Shown piece by piece: positions 32,132 to 43,289 of a stretch of 64,000 nucleotides of DNA. This DNA comes from an uncultured Clostridia bacterium (GTDB taxonomy: Bacteria > Bacillota > Clostridia > TANB77 > CAG-508): positions 1 to 64,000 of the forward strand of contig CANQOG010000004.1 in the NCBI GenBank assembly GCA_947625415.1. Reading direction: 5' to 3'. A program made the translations under genes and the position numbers. Under the pieces are notes generated by a model. That model made no database searches. It saw nothing but the letters and a program-made list of their open reading frames with translations, and was not told the origin of the DNA. How positions within the stretch are numbered: position 1 is the first letter of the stretch; each line of letters begins with the position of its first letter.

Positions 32132-32160
32132 TTGATTTTTAAAAAGATAATTTATATAAT
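32132..32160 (+). promoter_or_regulatory. Putative promoter of the NRPS operon
   Basis: TTGATT - 17 nt - TATAAT. Confidence 0.55.
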
Positions 32161-32195
32161 TCAATTAGAAATTAACGATAAAAGGAATTTTAGCT

Positions 32196-35100
32196 ATGCA
32201 AAAAAGTTTTAAAAATTTAACATCACCTCAACAATCAATATGGACTACAGAACAATATTACAAAAATACAAATATTAATAATGTTTCAGGTGTTTTTGTA
32301 ACTACTGTTCCAGTCGATTTATCTGTTCTTGAAAAAGCAATAAAACTATTTGTAAAAGATAATGAGAGTTTTAGAATAAAATTAACTTTAGAAAATGGTA
32401 ATATAAAACAATATATTTCTGACTATTCTGATTTTCCAATAGAAACAGTTATTTTAAAATCAGACGATGATAGGATAGCTCTTGAGGAAAAACAAAATTC
32501 AAATGGTTTCGAACTTTTAAATTCTAATCTTTTTAGATTTACTCTTTTTCAATATCCAAATGGAAATGGTGGCTATATTGTAAATCAAAGTCATATTATT
32601 TCTGATTCTTGGACTTCTGGAATTATGGTAAATGAAATTTGTAAAATATATGATTGTTTAAAAAATAAAACTCAAATACCTTCAAAAAGTTCAGAATTAT
32701 CTTATTCAAACTATATAAAAACTGAAGAAGAATATTTAAATAGCGAAAATTTCAAAAAAGATAAAGAATATTGGAATTCAATTTTTGAAACAGTACCAGA
32801 AATAGCATCAATTCCATCTATAAATAATGTTAAAGATACAAATATCTCTTGTACAGCAAAAAGATATTTAACTAATATAAGTCCAAATAAGTTAAAAGCT
32901 TTACAAAATTATTCCTCTATTCATAAAGTTAGTCTATATAATATATTTATGGGAATTTTTGCCCTTTATATTAGTAGAGTATCAAATCTCGATAATTTTG
33001 TAATAGGAACTCCAATTCTTAATAGAACAAATTTCAAGGAAAAACAAACAACAGGTATGTTTATCAATGTTTTACCTTTAAAAATTAATGTAAATAATAA
33101 TCAAAAGTTTAAGGATTTTGTTTCACAAATTTCAATTGACTCAAAAGGACTTTTGCGTCACCAAAGATATTCATATAATCATATTATTGAAGATTTAAGG
33201 AAACGTGATTCATCTATTCCAACTTTATATAATGTTTTATTTTCTTATCAAGTCACTAAAATGAATGAAACTAATAACGTTTTACCACATAAAACAAGTT
33301 GGACATTCAATAAATCAATTTCAGATGACCTTGATTTTCATATATTCGAATGGAATGATACAAATACCCTTCAAATTGCTTACGATTATAAAGTAGATAA
33401 ATATAGTGATGAAGAAATTTCTTCTATAAATCAACGTATTTTATATATTTTAGAGCAAATTTTAGATAATGAAGATGTATTAATAAAAGAAATAGATATA
33501 GTAACTAAAGAAGAAAAAAATAAAATTCTATATGAATTTAACAATACAAGAACAAATTATCCAAATAATAAAACTATCTCTCAACTATTTGAAGAGCAAG
33601 TCAAAAAAGCTCCTAATAATATTGCAACTGTTTTTGAAAATCAAAAACTAACTTATAAAGAGTTAAATGAAAAATCTAATCAATTAGCAAATTATTTACT
33701 AGATAACGGAGTAAAACAAGGAGATGTTATTGGAATTTTTATAGATAAAAGTATTGAAATGATAGTATCAATGCTTGCAATCTTAAAAGCAAATTGTTGT
33801 TTTTTACCTTTTGATATCGATTATCCAAAGGAAAGAATTGATTATATTGTAAATGATTCAAATGTTAAATATATTCTTACATTTAATCATTTAAAACAAT
33901 TTTTACCAGATATTTCTATTGATGTTTCTTTTGAAAATGGAAATATCTATTCATCAAAATATAGTAAAACTAATCTTGATTTAAAAAATTACTCAAGTGA
34001 AAATATAATATATATTATTTACACCTCTGGTTCTACTGGAAAACCTAAAGGTGTTCTTGTTAAACATAAAAATATTGCTAGACTTGTTTTAAATCAAAAT
34101 TTTATTAATTTTAATTCAAATGAAATAATGGTACAAACTGGTACCATTGCTTTTGATGCATGTATTTTTGAAATATTTGGAGCATTACTACATGGTTTTA
34201 AACTACATATACTAAAAAAAGATATTCTTTTAAATATAAATAAGTTTGAAGAATTTTTAATTCAAAATAAAATTACAATATTATTTTTAACAACTGGCTT
34301 ATTTAACGAGCTTGGAAATTTAAACCCTCAAATATTCAAAAATTTAAGATATTTAATGACAGGTGGAGATGTAATTTCAATTTCTGCTGTATCAAATATT
34401 TTAAAAACTTGTCCAAAATTAAAATTAGTAAACTGCTATGGACCAACTGAAAATGGTTCTTACTCAACATGTTTTAATATTCCTTCTGATTGGAATCAAA
34501 ATTATATTCCTATTGGAAAACCAATCGCTAATTCAACAGCATATATAGTTTCAAAAAGTGGAAACTTACAACCTATTGGAATTCCAGGAGAGCTTTGGGT
34601 TGGTGGAGATGGAATAGGAAAAGGTTATGTAAATAGAGATGATCTTACCAAAAAAAGCTTTATAAAATCTCCTTTTAATTCTGATTTTATTTATAAAACA
34701 GGAGATTTAGTAAAATATGATTCTTTTGGAAATATCTGTTTTATAAGTCGTATAGATAACCAAATTAAGCTAAGAGGTTTTCGAATTGAACTTGGCGAAA
34801 TAGATTCTTCTATATTGAAATTTGATAATATAAAAGAAAGTCTTACAATCGTAAAAAAATCAGAAAATACATCTTCTATTTTCTCTTACATAACATCAGA
34901 TAAAAATATTGATATAAATGAATTAAAAAAATATCTATCTAAAAATTTGCCTAAATATATGATTCCAAACGATATAATACAAATTTCTTCTTTCCCTTTA
35001 AATATTAATGGAAAAATAGATAGAAATTTATTACCTGTTCCAAATATAAAAAATAATAAAAAAAATATAAAACCTAGAAACGAAATCGACAATAAACTTA

Positions 35101-38100
35101 TTGATATATTATCAAACATATTAAATATAAATAGTTCAAAAATTAATTTAATAGATAATTTCCTTGATTTAGGAGGAGATTCATTAAGCGCGATAAATCT
35201 ATCAGCTAAGATTTATTCTATTTTTAATGCAGATATTCTTGTAAAAGATATTATACAATCACATACTTTGCTAGAAATTTCAGATTTAATTTCTTCTAAA
35301 TTATCTAATAGCAATAATAATAAACTAATTAATATACCAAAATCAGATTATTATAATATTTCATATAGTCAAAGAAATATTTATATGGCTTCTCAAATTG
35401 AAGGCAAAGACTCTTTAGCCTATAATATTCCGGGTGGGGTAATCTTTGATAAATTACCTGATATAGACAAATTAGAAGAATGTTTTAATAAATTAATAGA
35501 AAGACATGAAAGTTTTCGTACTTATTTTGACATAGAAAATAAAGAAATTGTTCAAAAAATTTTAGAAAAAGTTGAATTAAAATTAGAAATATCAAAAAAA
35601 GTTATATCTGAAGCTGATATTCATAGTGAATTTCAAGATTTTATAAAACCATTTGACTTTTCTAAAGCACCGTTATTACATACAAAGTTATTCAAAATAA
35701 ATAATGGAAAAACTATTTTATTTATTGATATGCATCACATAATTTCAGATGGTACATCTTTGTCTATTTTTATAAATGAGCTATGTAAATTATATAATGG
35801 ACAAAAGCTAGAAAAATTAAAATTCACTTACAAAGATTTCGCATATTGGGAAAATAACTATATAAACTCTGAAGATTCAAAAGAAGCAGAATTATTTTGG
35901 GTAAATCAATTTAAAGATGATATACCTTTATTAAATATGCCTACAAACTATCCAAGACCTATAATAAAGTCTTATGAAGGCTCAAAAGTTTATTCTACTA
36001 TTGATTCTGAAACTTTTGAAAAAATTAATAAAGTGTGTAAAGAGCTTTCTATCACACCATATATGTTTCTTTTAAGTATTTATTATATTTTGCTTTCAAA
36101 ATATACAAATCAAGATGATATTATAGTTGGCTCACCAATAGTTGGTAGAAATTTTTCAGAACTATATAATATTATAGGTATGTTCGTAAATACAATACCA
36201 ATTAGAGCTACTATTAATCAAGAATTAAACTTTAAAGAATTTTTAAATAATATAAAAGAAATTTGTTTAAATAATTATAAATATCAAAATTATCCACTAA
36301 ATAAAATTATTAGTAATTTAAATATTCAAAGAGACTCTAGTAGAATGCCACTATTTGATACTGTATTTATATATCAAAATAATGGTCTAACTAATTTTAA
36401 TTTTGATAATATAAATTCAAAATTCTATATTCCAGATACAAAAAGTTCTAAATATGATTTATCTTTAGAGATAATTCCTCAAGATAATAATTTAAATTTG
36501 AACTTTGAATATTGTACTAAACTATTTACAGAGCAATTTATAGAAAATTTTGCAGAACATTATAAAATAATTTTAAATATAGTTCTAAATAATTTAAATA
36601 TACCAATCTCATCAATTTGTATATTAACAGAAAAAGAAAAAAATAAAATTATAAATGAATTTAATAATACAAATATTAATTATCCTGAAAATATAGATAT
36701 CATAAACTTATTTGAAAAAAATGTATTAAAAAATCCAAATAATGTAGCAATAACTTTTGAAAATCAAAAATTAACATATTTAGAATTAAATCAAAAAGCA
36801 AATAGTTTAGCTAGATTTTTAATAGAAAAAAACATAACAAAAAATGATTTTGTATCTATTTTACTTGACCGTTCTCCTAATATCATCATTTCTGTTTACG
36901 CTGTTATTAAAGCTGGAGCATCTTATGTAATTATTGATAAAGAATATCCTGAAGAACGTATTAATTATATTATTAATGATTGTAATTCCAAATTTACTAT
37001 TAATGATGATTTAATTAATAATTTTGATTTTTCAAAATATAACAATGATAATTTAAATATTGAAGAAAACAATAGACTATGTATCATTTATACATCAGGT
37101 TCTACTGGAACTCCAAAAGGCGTTTTATTACGTAAATATGGTTATTATAATTTAATTAATGCTTTTGAAACTGATTTTAACATTTCTCAATATAAAAGAA
37201 TTTTAAGTATTGCTACTGTTTCTTTTGATATGTTTGCTTTTGAAATGTTTGCTTCCACTCTTCTTGGAAATACTCTTATTTTAGCAAATAGTGATGAACA
37301 GAAAAATCCTATTGCAATGAGTAATTTAATTAAAAATAATAATGTTGAATTTTTTGTTACTACTCCTTCAAGAGCTGAATTATTGCTCCTTGAAGAATGT
37401 AATAACTCTCTTAAAAATGTTAAAGCAATATTATTTGGTGGTGAGAAATTTACTAATAATTTATATGAAAGATTAAAAAATGTAACAAGTGCAAAAATTT
37501 TTAATAGTTATGGTCCTACTGAAATTACTTCTGCTTGTACAAATAAATTAATTACTTCAAATGATATTACAATTGGTAAACCTCTTCCAAATACAAAAGT
37601 TTATATTTGTGATAGCAAACTTCATTTATTACCAATAGGAGTAACTGGAGAAATGTGTGTTGGAGGAATTGGAGTTGCTGATGGATATTCAAATAATGAA
37701 AAAGCTACAAAAGAACATTTTGTTGATAATCCTTATGGAAAAGGAAAACTATATAGAACAGGAGATTTAGCTAGATACAGAGAAGATGGCGAACTTGAAT
37801 ATATTGACCGTTTAGATGATCAAATAAAAATTAGAGGCTTGAGAATTGAACTTGGAGAGATTGAATCAATCATATTAAAATATCCTAATATAAAAAAAGC
37901 TATTGTAATAAAACAAGTTATAAATAATAGAGAATTTTTATCAGCATATTATATATCAAACAAAAAAATTGTTAATAGTGAATTAAGAAAATATATATCA
38001 AAATATTTACCAAATTATATGGTTCCTTCTTATTACACTCATTTAGATAACTTTAAATATACTCAAAATGGAAAAATTGATAAAAAATCTTTGCCTCTTC

Positions 38101-39587
38101 CTCAAGGAATATTATCTACTTCTAGTGAGAACTATATTCCACCAAAAACAGATCTACAGAAAAAACTAGTATCTATCTGGGAAAAAATTTTAAATACTAA
38201 ACCTATTGGAATAAACGACAACTTTTTTGAGCTAGGTGGAGATTCTTTACTTGCAATGAATTTAAATATAGAGTTGTTAAAAATAACTTCAAAAATAACT
38301 TATGCTGACATTTTTCAGTTTCCTACAATCGTAGAATTAGAAGAAAAAATAATTTCAGATAAAACAAAACCTTTATTTAATAAAATTGAAAATTTACCAG
38401 AAGCATACCAAGACATTTTAGAAAAAAATATTAAACAAGATAAAATATATACATATAGTCCAAAAGGTATTTTATTAACTGGAGCAACTGGTTTTTTAGG
38501 AATTCATATATTAAAACAATTTTTAGATAATACAAACCTAAATATTTATTGTATAGTTAGAGAGCAACCAGGAATCACCGTTACAACAAAATTACTTGAA
38601 AAAATGAATTATTATTTTGGAAATAAATATGATAATCTTATAAATAATAGAATATTTGCAATAAGAGGAAATGTTTCTATTCAAGGATTTGGATTAAATC
38701 AAGATAACTTATTAAATTTAGCTAATTCTATTGATACTGTAATTCATTGCGCTGCAAATGTATCTCATTTTGGAAATTACAAAGATTTCTATGATTCTAA
38801 TGTCGTAAGTACAAAGCTAATAATCAACTTTTGTAAAAGCTTTAATAAAAGACTATACCATATCTCAACTACTGGTATTGGTGGAAGTGAATTAGATTTA
38901 TCTTATTTAAAAAATAAAAATGACAAAAAACAAACTGTTAAATTTGATGAGTCATCTTTATATATTGGTCAAATTTTAAATAATGTATATACAAGAAGTA
39001 AATTTGAAGCAGAAAACTATGTATTAGATGCTATTAACACTGGTCTTGACGCATATATTTTACGTATGGGAAATTTAATGCCACGTTATTCAGATGGTAT
39101 ATTTCAAGAAAATATTCAAGATAATGCATTTTTAAATAAATTTGTATCATTTATAAAAACTGGAATAATGCCTGATTATATGTTAAAACATATTTTAAAT
39201 TTTACACCTATTGATTACGCTTCAAATGCTGTATATAAACTAATTTCACATCCAAGTAATAATAATAGAATTTTCCATATTTATAATAATAAAAATATTT
39301 CTGTAAAAAAATATTTGAAAAAATCTGAATTTAAGGTTACAATTTTATCAGAGGAAAATTTTGTAAAAGAAGTTAGAAAAATCTTGGAAAATGAACTCGA
39401 AAAAGAATCAATTAAAAACCTAATAGATGATTTTGATAATAATTTTCATTTAAGCTATGTCAATGATATAATTACACAATCAAAATTTACAACAAAATAC
39501 TTAAGAAAAACACATTTTAAATGGCCCAAAATTTCTAAAGGGTATATTAAAAAGTTCGATAACATACTAAGGAGAGTGATAGAATAA
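32196..39587 (+). CDS. Dimodular nonribosomal peptide synthetase C-A-T-C-A-T-R with terminal thioester reductase
   Basis: C1 (SHIISDS), A1 (YTSGSTGKPKG, GYGPTENG, YKTGDLVKY), T1 (LGGDSLSA), C2 (HHIISDG), A2 (YTSGSTGTPKG, YRTGDLARY), T2 (LGGDSLLA), R domain (LTGATGFLGIHIL, YTRSKFEAE). Confidence 0.95.
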   Translation: MQKSFKNLTSPQQSIWTTEQYYKNTNINNVSGVFVTTVPVDLSVLEKAIKLFVKDNESFRIKLTLENGNIKQYISDYSDFPIETVILKSDDDRIALEEKQNSNGFELLNSNLFRFTLFQYPNGNGGYIVNQSHIISDSWTSGIMVNEICKIYDCLKNKTQIPSKSSELSYSNYIKTEEEYLNSENFKKDKEYWNSIFETVPEIASIPSINNVKDTNISCTAKRYLTNISPNKLKALQNYSSIHKVSLYNIFMGIFALYISRVSNLDNFVIGTPILNRTNFKEKQTTGMFINVLPLKINVNNNQKFKDFVSQISIDSKGLLRHQRYSYNHIIEDLRKRDSSIPTLYNVLFSYQVTKMNETNNVLPHKTSWTFNKSISDDLDFHIFEWNDTNTLQIAYDYKVDKYSDEEISSINQRILYILEQILDNEDVLIKEIDIVTKEEKNKILYEFNNTRTNYPNNKTISQLFEEQVKKAPNNIATVFENQKLTYKELNEKSNQLANYLLDNGVKQGDVIGIFIDKSIEMIVSMLAILKANCCFLPFDIDYPKERIDYIVNDSNVKYILTFNHLKQFLPDISIDVSFENGNIYSSKYSKTNLDLKNYSSENIIYIIYTSGSTGKPKGVLVKHKNIARLVLNQNFINFNSNEIMVQTGTIAFDACIFEIFGALLHGFKLHILKKDILLNINKFEEFLIQNKITILFLTTGLFNELGNLNPQIFKNLRYLMTGGDVISISAVSNILKTCPKLKLVNCYGPTENGSYSTCFNIPSDWNQNYIPIGKPIANSTAYIVSKSGNLQPIGIPGELWVGGDGIGKGYVNRDDLTKKSFIKSPFNSDFIYKTGDLVKYDSFGNICFISRIDNQIKLRGFRIELGEIDSSILKFDNIKESLTIVKKSENTSSIFSYITSDKNIDINELKKYLSKNLPKYMIPNDIIQISSFPLNINGKIDRNLLPVPNIKNNKKNIKPRNEIDNKLIDILSNILNINSSKINLIDNFLDLGGDSLSAINLSAKIYSIFNADILVKDIIQSHTLLEISDLISSKLSNSNNNKLINIPKSDYYNISYSQRNIYMASQIEGKDSLAYNIPGGVIFDKLPDIDKLEECFNKLIERHESFRTYFDIENKEIVQKILEKVELKLEISKKVISEADIHSEFQDFIKPFDFSKAPLLHTKLFKINNGKTILFIDMHHIISDGTSLSIFINELCKLYNGQKLEKLKFTYKDFAYWENNYINSEDSKEAELFWVNQFKDDIPLLNMPTNYPRPIIKSYEGSKVYSTIDSETFEKINKVCKELSITPYMFLLSIYYILLSKYTNQDDIIVGSPIVGRNFSELYNIIGMFVNTIPIRATINQELNFKEFLNNIKEICLNNYKYQNYPLNKIISNLNIQRDSSRMPLFDTVFIYQNNGLTNFNFDNINSKFYIPDTKSSKYDLSLEIIPQDNNLNLNFEYCTKLFTEQFIENFAEHYKIILNIVLNNLNIPISSICILTEKEKNKIINEFNNTNINYPENIDIINLFEKNVLKNPNNVAITFENQKLTYLELNQKANSLARFLIEKNITKNDFVSILLDRSPNIIISVYAVIKAGASYVIIDKEYPEERINYIINDCNSKFTINDDLINNFDFSKYNNDNLNIEENNRLCIIYTSGSTGTPKGVLLRKYGYYNLINAFETDFNISQYKRILSIATVSFDMFAFEMFASTLLGNTLILANSDEQKNPIAMSNLIKNNNVEFFVTTPSRAELLLLEECNNSLKNVKAILFGGEKFTNNLYERLKNVTSAKIFNSYGPTEITSACTNKLITSNDITIGKPLPNTKVYICDSKLHLLPIGVTGEMCVGGIGVADGYSNNEKATKEHFVDNPYGKGKLYRTGDLARYREDGELEYIDRLDDQIKIRGLRIELGEIESIILKYPNIKKAIVIKQVINNREFLSAYYISNKKIVNSELRKYISKYLPNYMVPSYYTHLDNFKYTQNGKIDKKSLPLPQGILSTSSENYIPPKTDLQKKLVSIWEKILNTKPIGINDNFFELGGDSLLAMNLNIELLKITSKITYADIFQFPTIVELEEKIISDKTKPLFNKIENLPEAYQDILEKNIKQDKIYTYSPKGILLTGATGFLGIHILKQFLDNTNLNIYCIVREQPGITVTTKLLEKMNYYFGNKYDNLINNRIFAIRGNVSIQGFGLNQDNLLNLANSIDTVIHCAANVSHFGNYKDFYDSNVVSTKLIINFCKSFNKRLYHISTTGIGGSELDLSYLKNKNDKKQTVKFDESSLYIGQILNNVYTRSKFEAENYVLDAINTGLDAYILRMGNLMPRYSDGIFQENIQDNAFLNKFVSFIKTGIMPDYMLKHILNFTPIDYASNAVYKLISHPSNNNRIFHIYNNKNISVKKYLKKSEFKVTILSEENFVKEVRKILENELEKESIKNLIDDFDNNFHLSYVNDIITQSKFTTKYLRKTHFKWPKISKGYIKKFDNILRRVIE

Positions 39588-41404
39588 TGTCAAATTTAGG
39601 AACATATAATACTGTTTTCACAGGTATATTAATATGTTTAACTATTATTCTTATTTTATTTTTAAATTATTTACTAAATAAGAAAAATAAAAAACAGTTA
39701 GATAATATTTTTATTATGCTTTTTATTTTACTTATTATTAGTATTTTGCCTACTATATTGCAAATGATTTTCATTAACAAAACAGATAAACTAATATATT
39801 TTGATTATTTTTCATATATTGGAGTATGCTATTTACCAGTCTGTTTCGTATATTTATCATTAATATTTGCAAAAACAAAAATAAAATTTACTAGAAAGCT
39901 AAAATCACTTTTAATACTTCCTACAATATCAATAATATTATTGTGGACAAATGATTGGCATCACTTATTCTATCAAGAATATTCTATTAACTTATCAGAA
40001 ATAAAATTAGGAAATTATTTTTACATACATTACTTTTACACTATTTTATTATTTGCAATTTCCATATTTATTTTAATGAAATATTCAATAAAAAATTCTG
40101 GATTCTTTTCTAAACAAGCAATATTAATTTTAATTGGTGTTTTAATTCCAATTGTTACTAATGTATTAGCTTATACTGGATTAATACCAGGATTGAATAT
40201 AACATCAATTTCACTAGGTGCAACCGTTATATTGTTTTCTTTAGCAATGTTTAAGTTTGATTTGTTCAAACTTACTCCGATTGCTTTACAAACAATAGTA
40301 GACAGAATTTCAGATAGTTACGTTGTTTTAAATGATAATTATGAAATTACAGACTTTAATGCAACATTTATTAAAACATTTAAAATAAACAATCCCTATT
40401 CACTTAGAAGGAAACATTTTGCTGTATTTTTAAAAGATATTGGATTAAAAGATAAAATAAAAGATTTTGCTAAACATATTGAAAAAATAGATAATAAAAA
40501 AGATGCTGAAACATTTGAATTAAGAATTCGTAAATTAAATAAAACATTTAATATTGAGATTACTTCAATAATAGTAAATGGACAATTTTTAGGAATTCTA
40601 GTGCTTTTCAAAGATATAACTCAACACATAAACGATATGCAAGAAGTAAAAAATAACCAAGAATTACTTATAGAGCAAGAACGTCTTGCTTCTCTAGGAC
40701 AAATGATTGGTGGAATTGCTCATAACTTAAAAACTCCAATCTTCTCTGTTTCAGGTGGATTAGAAGGACTATCAGATTTAATTAAAGAATTTGATGAATC
40801 TATAGATGATCCAACTGTCAATAATAAAGATATGCATGATATTGCTAAAGATATGAAAGAATGGATTGAAAAATTAAGAGAACATGTCACATATATGAGT
40901 GATGTTATTACAACTGTTAAAGGTCAAGCTGTTAGTATGTCTGAAGAACAACGTATTGACTTTCCTGTTTCAGAACTATTTCAACATGTAAATATTTTAA
41001 TGCAACATATACTAAAGCAACAACTTGCTACTCTTGAAATAAATAATGAAATTCCAGATAACATTAAAATAAACGGAAATATTAACTCATTAGTTCAAGT
41101 TGTAAACAACTTAATTTCAAATTCTATTGAAGCTTATGGAAATAGCTCAAATAAATTAGTTATATTATCTGCTAAAAGAATTAATAATCAAATAGTCATT
41201 TCTGTAACAGATTTTGGTCCTGGGCTTCCAAATAATGTTAAAAGTAAACTTTTCAAAGAAATGATTACCACCAAAGGAAAAAATGGAACTGGTCTTGGAT
41301 TATTTATGTCTTATTCAAATATTAAAGCTCATTTTAATGGAACTATTACATTTGATACAAGTTCTAAAGGAACCACATTTAATATAATTATTCCAAATAA
41401 ATAA
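39587..41404 (+). CDS. Sensor histidine kinase, 7TM-type N-terminus plus PAS
   Basis: IGGIAHNLKTPIFSVSGGLEG, VTDFGPGLP, GTGLGLFMSYSNIKAHFNG. Confidence 0.9.
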   Translation: MSNLGTYNTVFTGILICLTIILILFLNYLLNKKNKKQLDNIFIMLFILLIISILPTILQMIFINKTDKLIYFDYFSYIGVCYLPVCFVYLSLIFAKTKIKFTRKLKSLLILPTISIILLWTNDWHHLFYQEYSINLSEIKLGNYFYIHYFYTILLFAISIFILMKYSIKNSGFFSKQAILILIGVLIPIVTNVLAYTGLIPGLNITSISLGATVILFSLAMFKFDLFKLTPIALQTIVDRISDSYVVLNDNYEITDFNATFIKTFKINNPYSLRRKHFAVFLKDIGLKDKIKDFAKHIEKIDNKKDAETFELRIRKLNKTFNIEITSIIVNGQFLGILVLFKDITQHINDMQEVKNNQELLIEQERLASLGQMIGGIAHNLKTPIFSVSGGLEGLSDLIKEFDESIDDPTVNNKDMHDIAKDMKEWIEKLREHVTYMSDVITTVKGQAVSMSEEQRIDFPVSELFQHVNILMQHILKQQLATLEINNEIPDNIKINGNINSLVQVVNNLISNSIEAYGNSSNKLVILSAKRINNQIVISVTDFGPGLPNNVKSKLFKEMITTKGKNGTGLGLFMSYSNIKAHFNGTITFDTSSKGTTFNIIIPNK

Positions 41405-41433
41405 TATACTTATGAAAAAAGGGGAGAGATAAA

Positions 41434-43251
41434 ATGAACACTTTATTTTATTCATTCACTATAGGAAGTTTAATTGCAATAATAATTATGTTTCTATTTT
41501 ATTTTTTGTTCAAAATAAAAGTAACACAATTACAACAAATTTTTAGCGTTAATATGATATTACTAATAACTACATGTATATTTATCTTTTTACAAATGCA
41601 ATTTTCCGATTTTTTTAATATAAAACCTATATATTTTGCTTATTTTTACTATATTGGTATTGTATTTTTTCCAGTGTCATTATATTTTACAGTAAAAATA
41701 TTTACTCAAACAAAAATAATTTTTAAACCAAAACATTTATTATTATTTGTAATTCCATTGTTGTCACTTTTGGCTTTATGGACAAACGAGAGATACCATT
41801 TATTTTTCAAATCATATGATATTAGTTTACAAGATACACAATTTGGACCAGTATTTTTTATTAATGAAATATATTCTTATATTTTATACTTTATATCAAT
41901 TATAACATTATTTAAATTTTTCACAAAAAATGCAAGTTTATTCTCTCAACAGTTAGGTTTGTTTTTAATAGGAATTACATTTCCATTCATTTTAAATTTA
42001 CTAGGCGTATTAAAATTAATTGAAGTTACTGTATATATAACACCTATCAGTTCAGCAATATCATTAATTTGTTTTACATTAGCATTGTTCAAATTTCAAC
42101 TATTAGATGCTGTTCCTATGGCTCTAACAAAAGTTGTTGATAGAATGAGTGATGGATATCTTGTTTTAAATGACAAAAATATAATAACAGATTATAATAC
42201 AGCATTCTTAAAAATATTTGAAATTGAAGACAAATCTATAAATTCTATACATATTTTTGATTTATTAAAACTTGAGAACTTTAAAGCTTTAGAAGAAAAG
42301 ACTATAATAAATAGCCTAAAAGCTGTTAAAGAATCAAATGAAACTTTAGTAATTGAAAAAGAATTTAAAAGTATAAAAAAATTCTTAAGAATAGAAATAA
42401 GTAATTTAAAATCAGGAAATATTTACATTGGCTCTTTAATGTTATTTAAAGATTTTACAGAACATCATCATGATGTTGAAATAATCAAATCTAATACAAA
42501 TGCACTTATTGAAAAAGAGCGTTTAGCCTCACTTGGAGAAATGATTAGTGGAGTTACACATAATTTAAAAACACCAATTTTTTCAATTGCTGGAGCAACA
42601 GAAGGATTATCAGATTTAATTAATGAATATAGAACATCAATTGCTGATTCATCAGTAACAATTGAAGATCATAAAGAGATTGCAAATGATATGGAAACTT
42701 GGAATAATAAAATTAAAGATTATGTTTCATATATGTCAGACATAATTACCGCAATTCGTGGTCAAGCTGCTTCTTTTACAGAAACAACTTTTGAAACATT
42801 TTCTGTTAATGAACTAATGAAAAGAGTTAATATACTAATGAAACATGAATTACAACAAGCTTTAGTTACTTTAAATATTTCATACAATATAGAAAGCGAT
42901 ATTCATTTGCAAGGAAACATCAATAGCTTAATTCAAATAATTAACAACTTAATTTCAAATGCAATTCAAAGTTATAATGGTGTTCCAAATCGAAGTATTG
43001 AAATGGTTTTAGAAAACGAACATAACAAATTAATTATAACTATTGAAGATCATGGTGTAGGAATTCCAGATGAAATAAAAGATAAATTATTTAAAGAAAT
43101 AATTACTACAAAAGGAAGTAATGGAACTGGTCTTGGCTTATTTATCTCATATTCAAACTTAAAAACACAATTTAATGGTGATTTGTCATTTGAATCTAAA
43201 GTTGGAAAAGGAACTACTTTTAAAATTACTCTTCCAATTTCTTCAAATTAG
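41434..43251 (+). CDS. Sensor histidine kinase, paralogue of the preceding gene
   Basis: ISGVTHNLKTPIFSIAGATEG, IEDHGVGIP, GTGLGLFISYSNLKTQFNG. Confidence 0.9.
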   Translation: MNTLFYSFTIGSLIAIIIMFLFYFLFKIKVTQLQQIFSVNMILLITTCIFIFLQMQFSDFFNIKPIYFAYFYYIGIVFFPVSLYFTVKIFTQTKIIFKPKHLLLFVIPLLSLLALWTNERYHLFFKSYDISLQDTQFGPVFFINEIYSYILYFISIITLFKFFTKNASLFSQQLGLFLIGITFPFILNLLGVLKLIEVTVYITPISSAISLICFTLALFKFQLLDAVPMALTKVVDRMSDGYLVLNDKNIITDYNTAFLKIFEIEDKSINSIHIFDLLKLENFKALEEKTIINSLKAVKESNETLVIEKEFKSIKKFLRIEISNLKSGNIYIGSLMLFKDFTEHHHDVEIIKSNTNALIEKERLASLGEMISGVTHNLKTPIFSIAGATEGLSDLINEYRTSIADSSVTIEDHKEIANDMETWNNKIKDYVSYMSDIITAIRGQAASFTETTFETFSVNELMKRVNILMKHELQQALVTLNISYNIESDIHLQGNINSLIQIINNLISNAIQSYNGVPNRSIEMVLENEHNKLIITIEDHGVGIPDEIKDKLFKEIITTKGSNGTGLGLFISYSNLKTQFNGDLSFESKVGKGTTFKITLPISSN

Positions 43252-43289
43252 GTGTATAATATTTTTTAAATTAAAGGAGGTATTCTAAA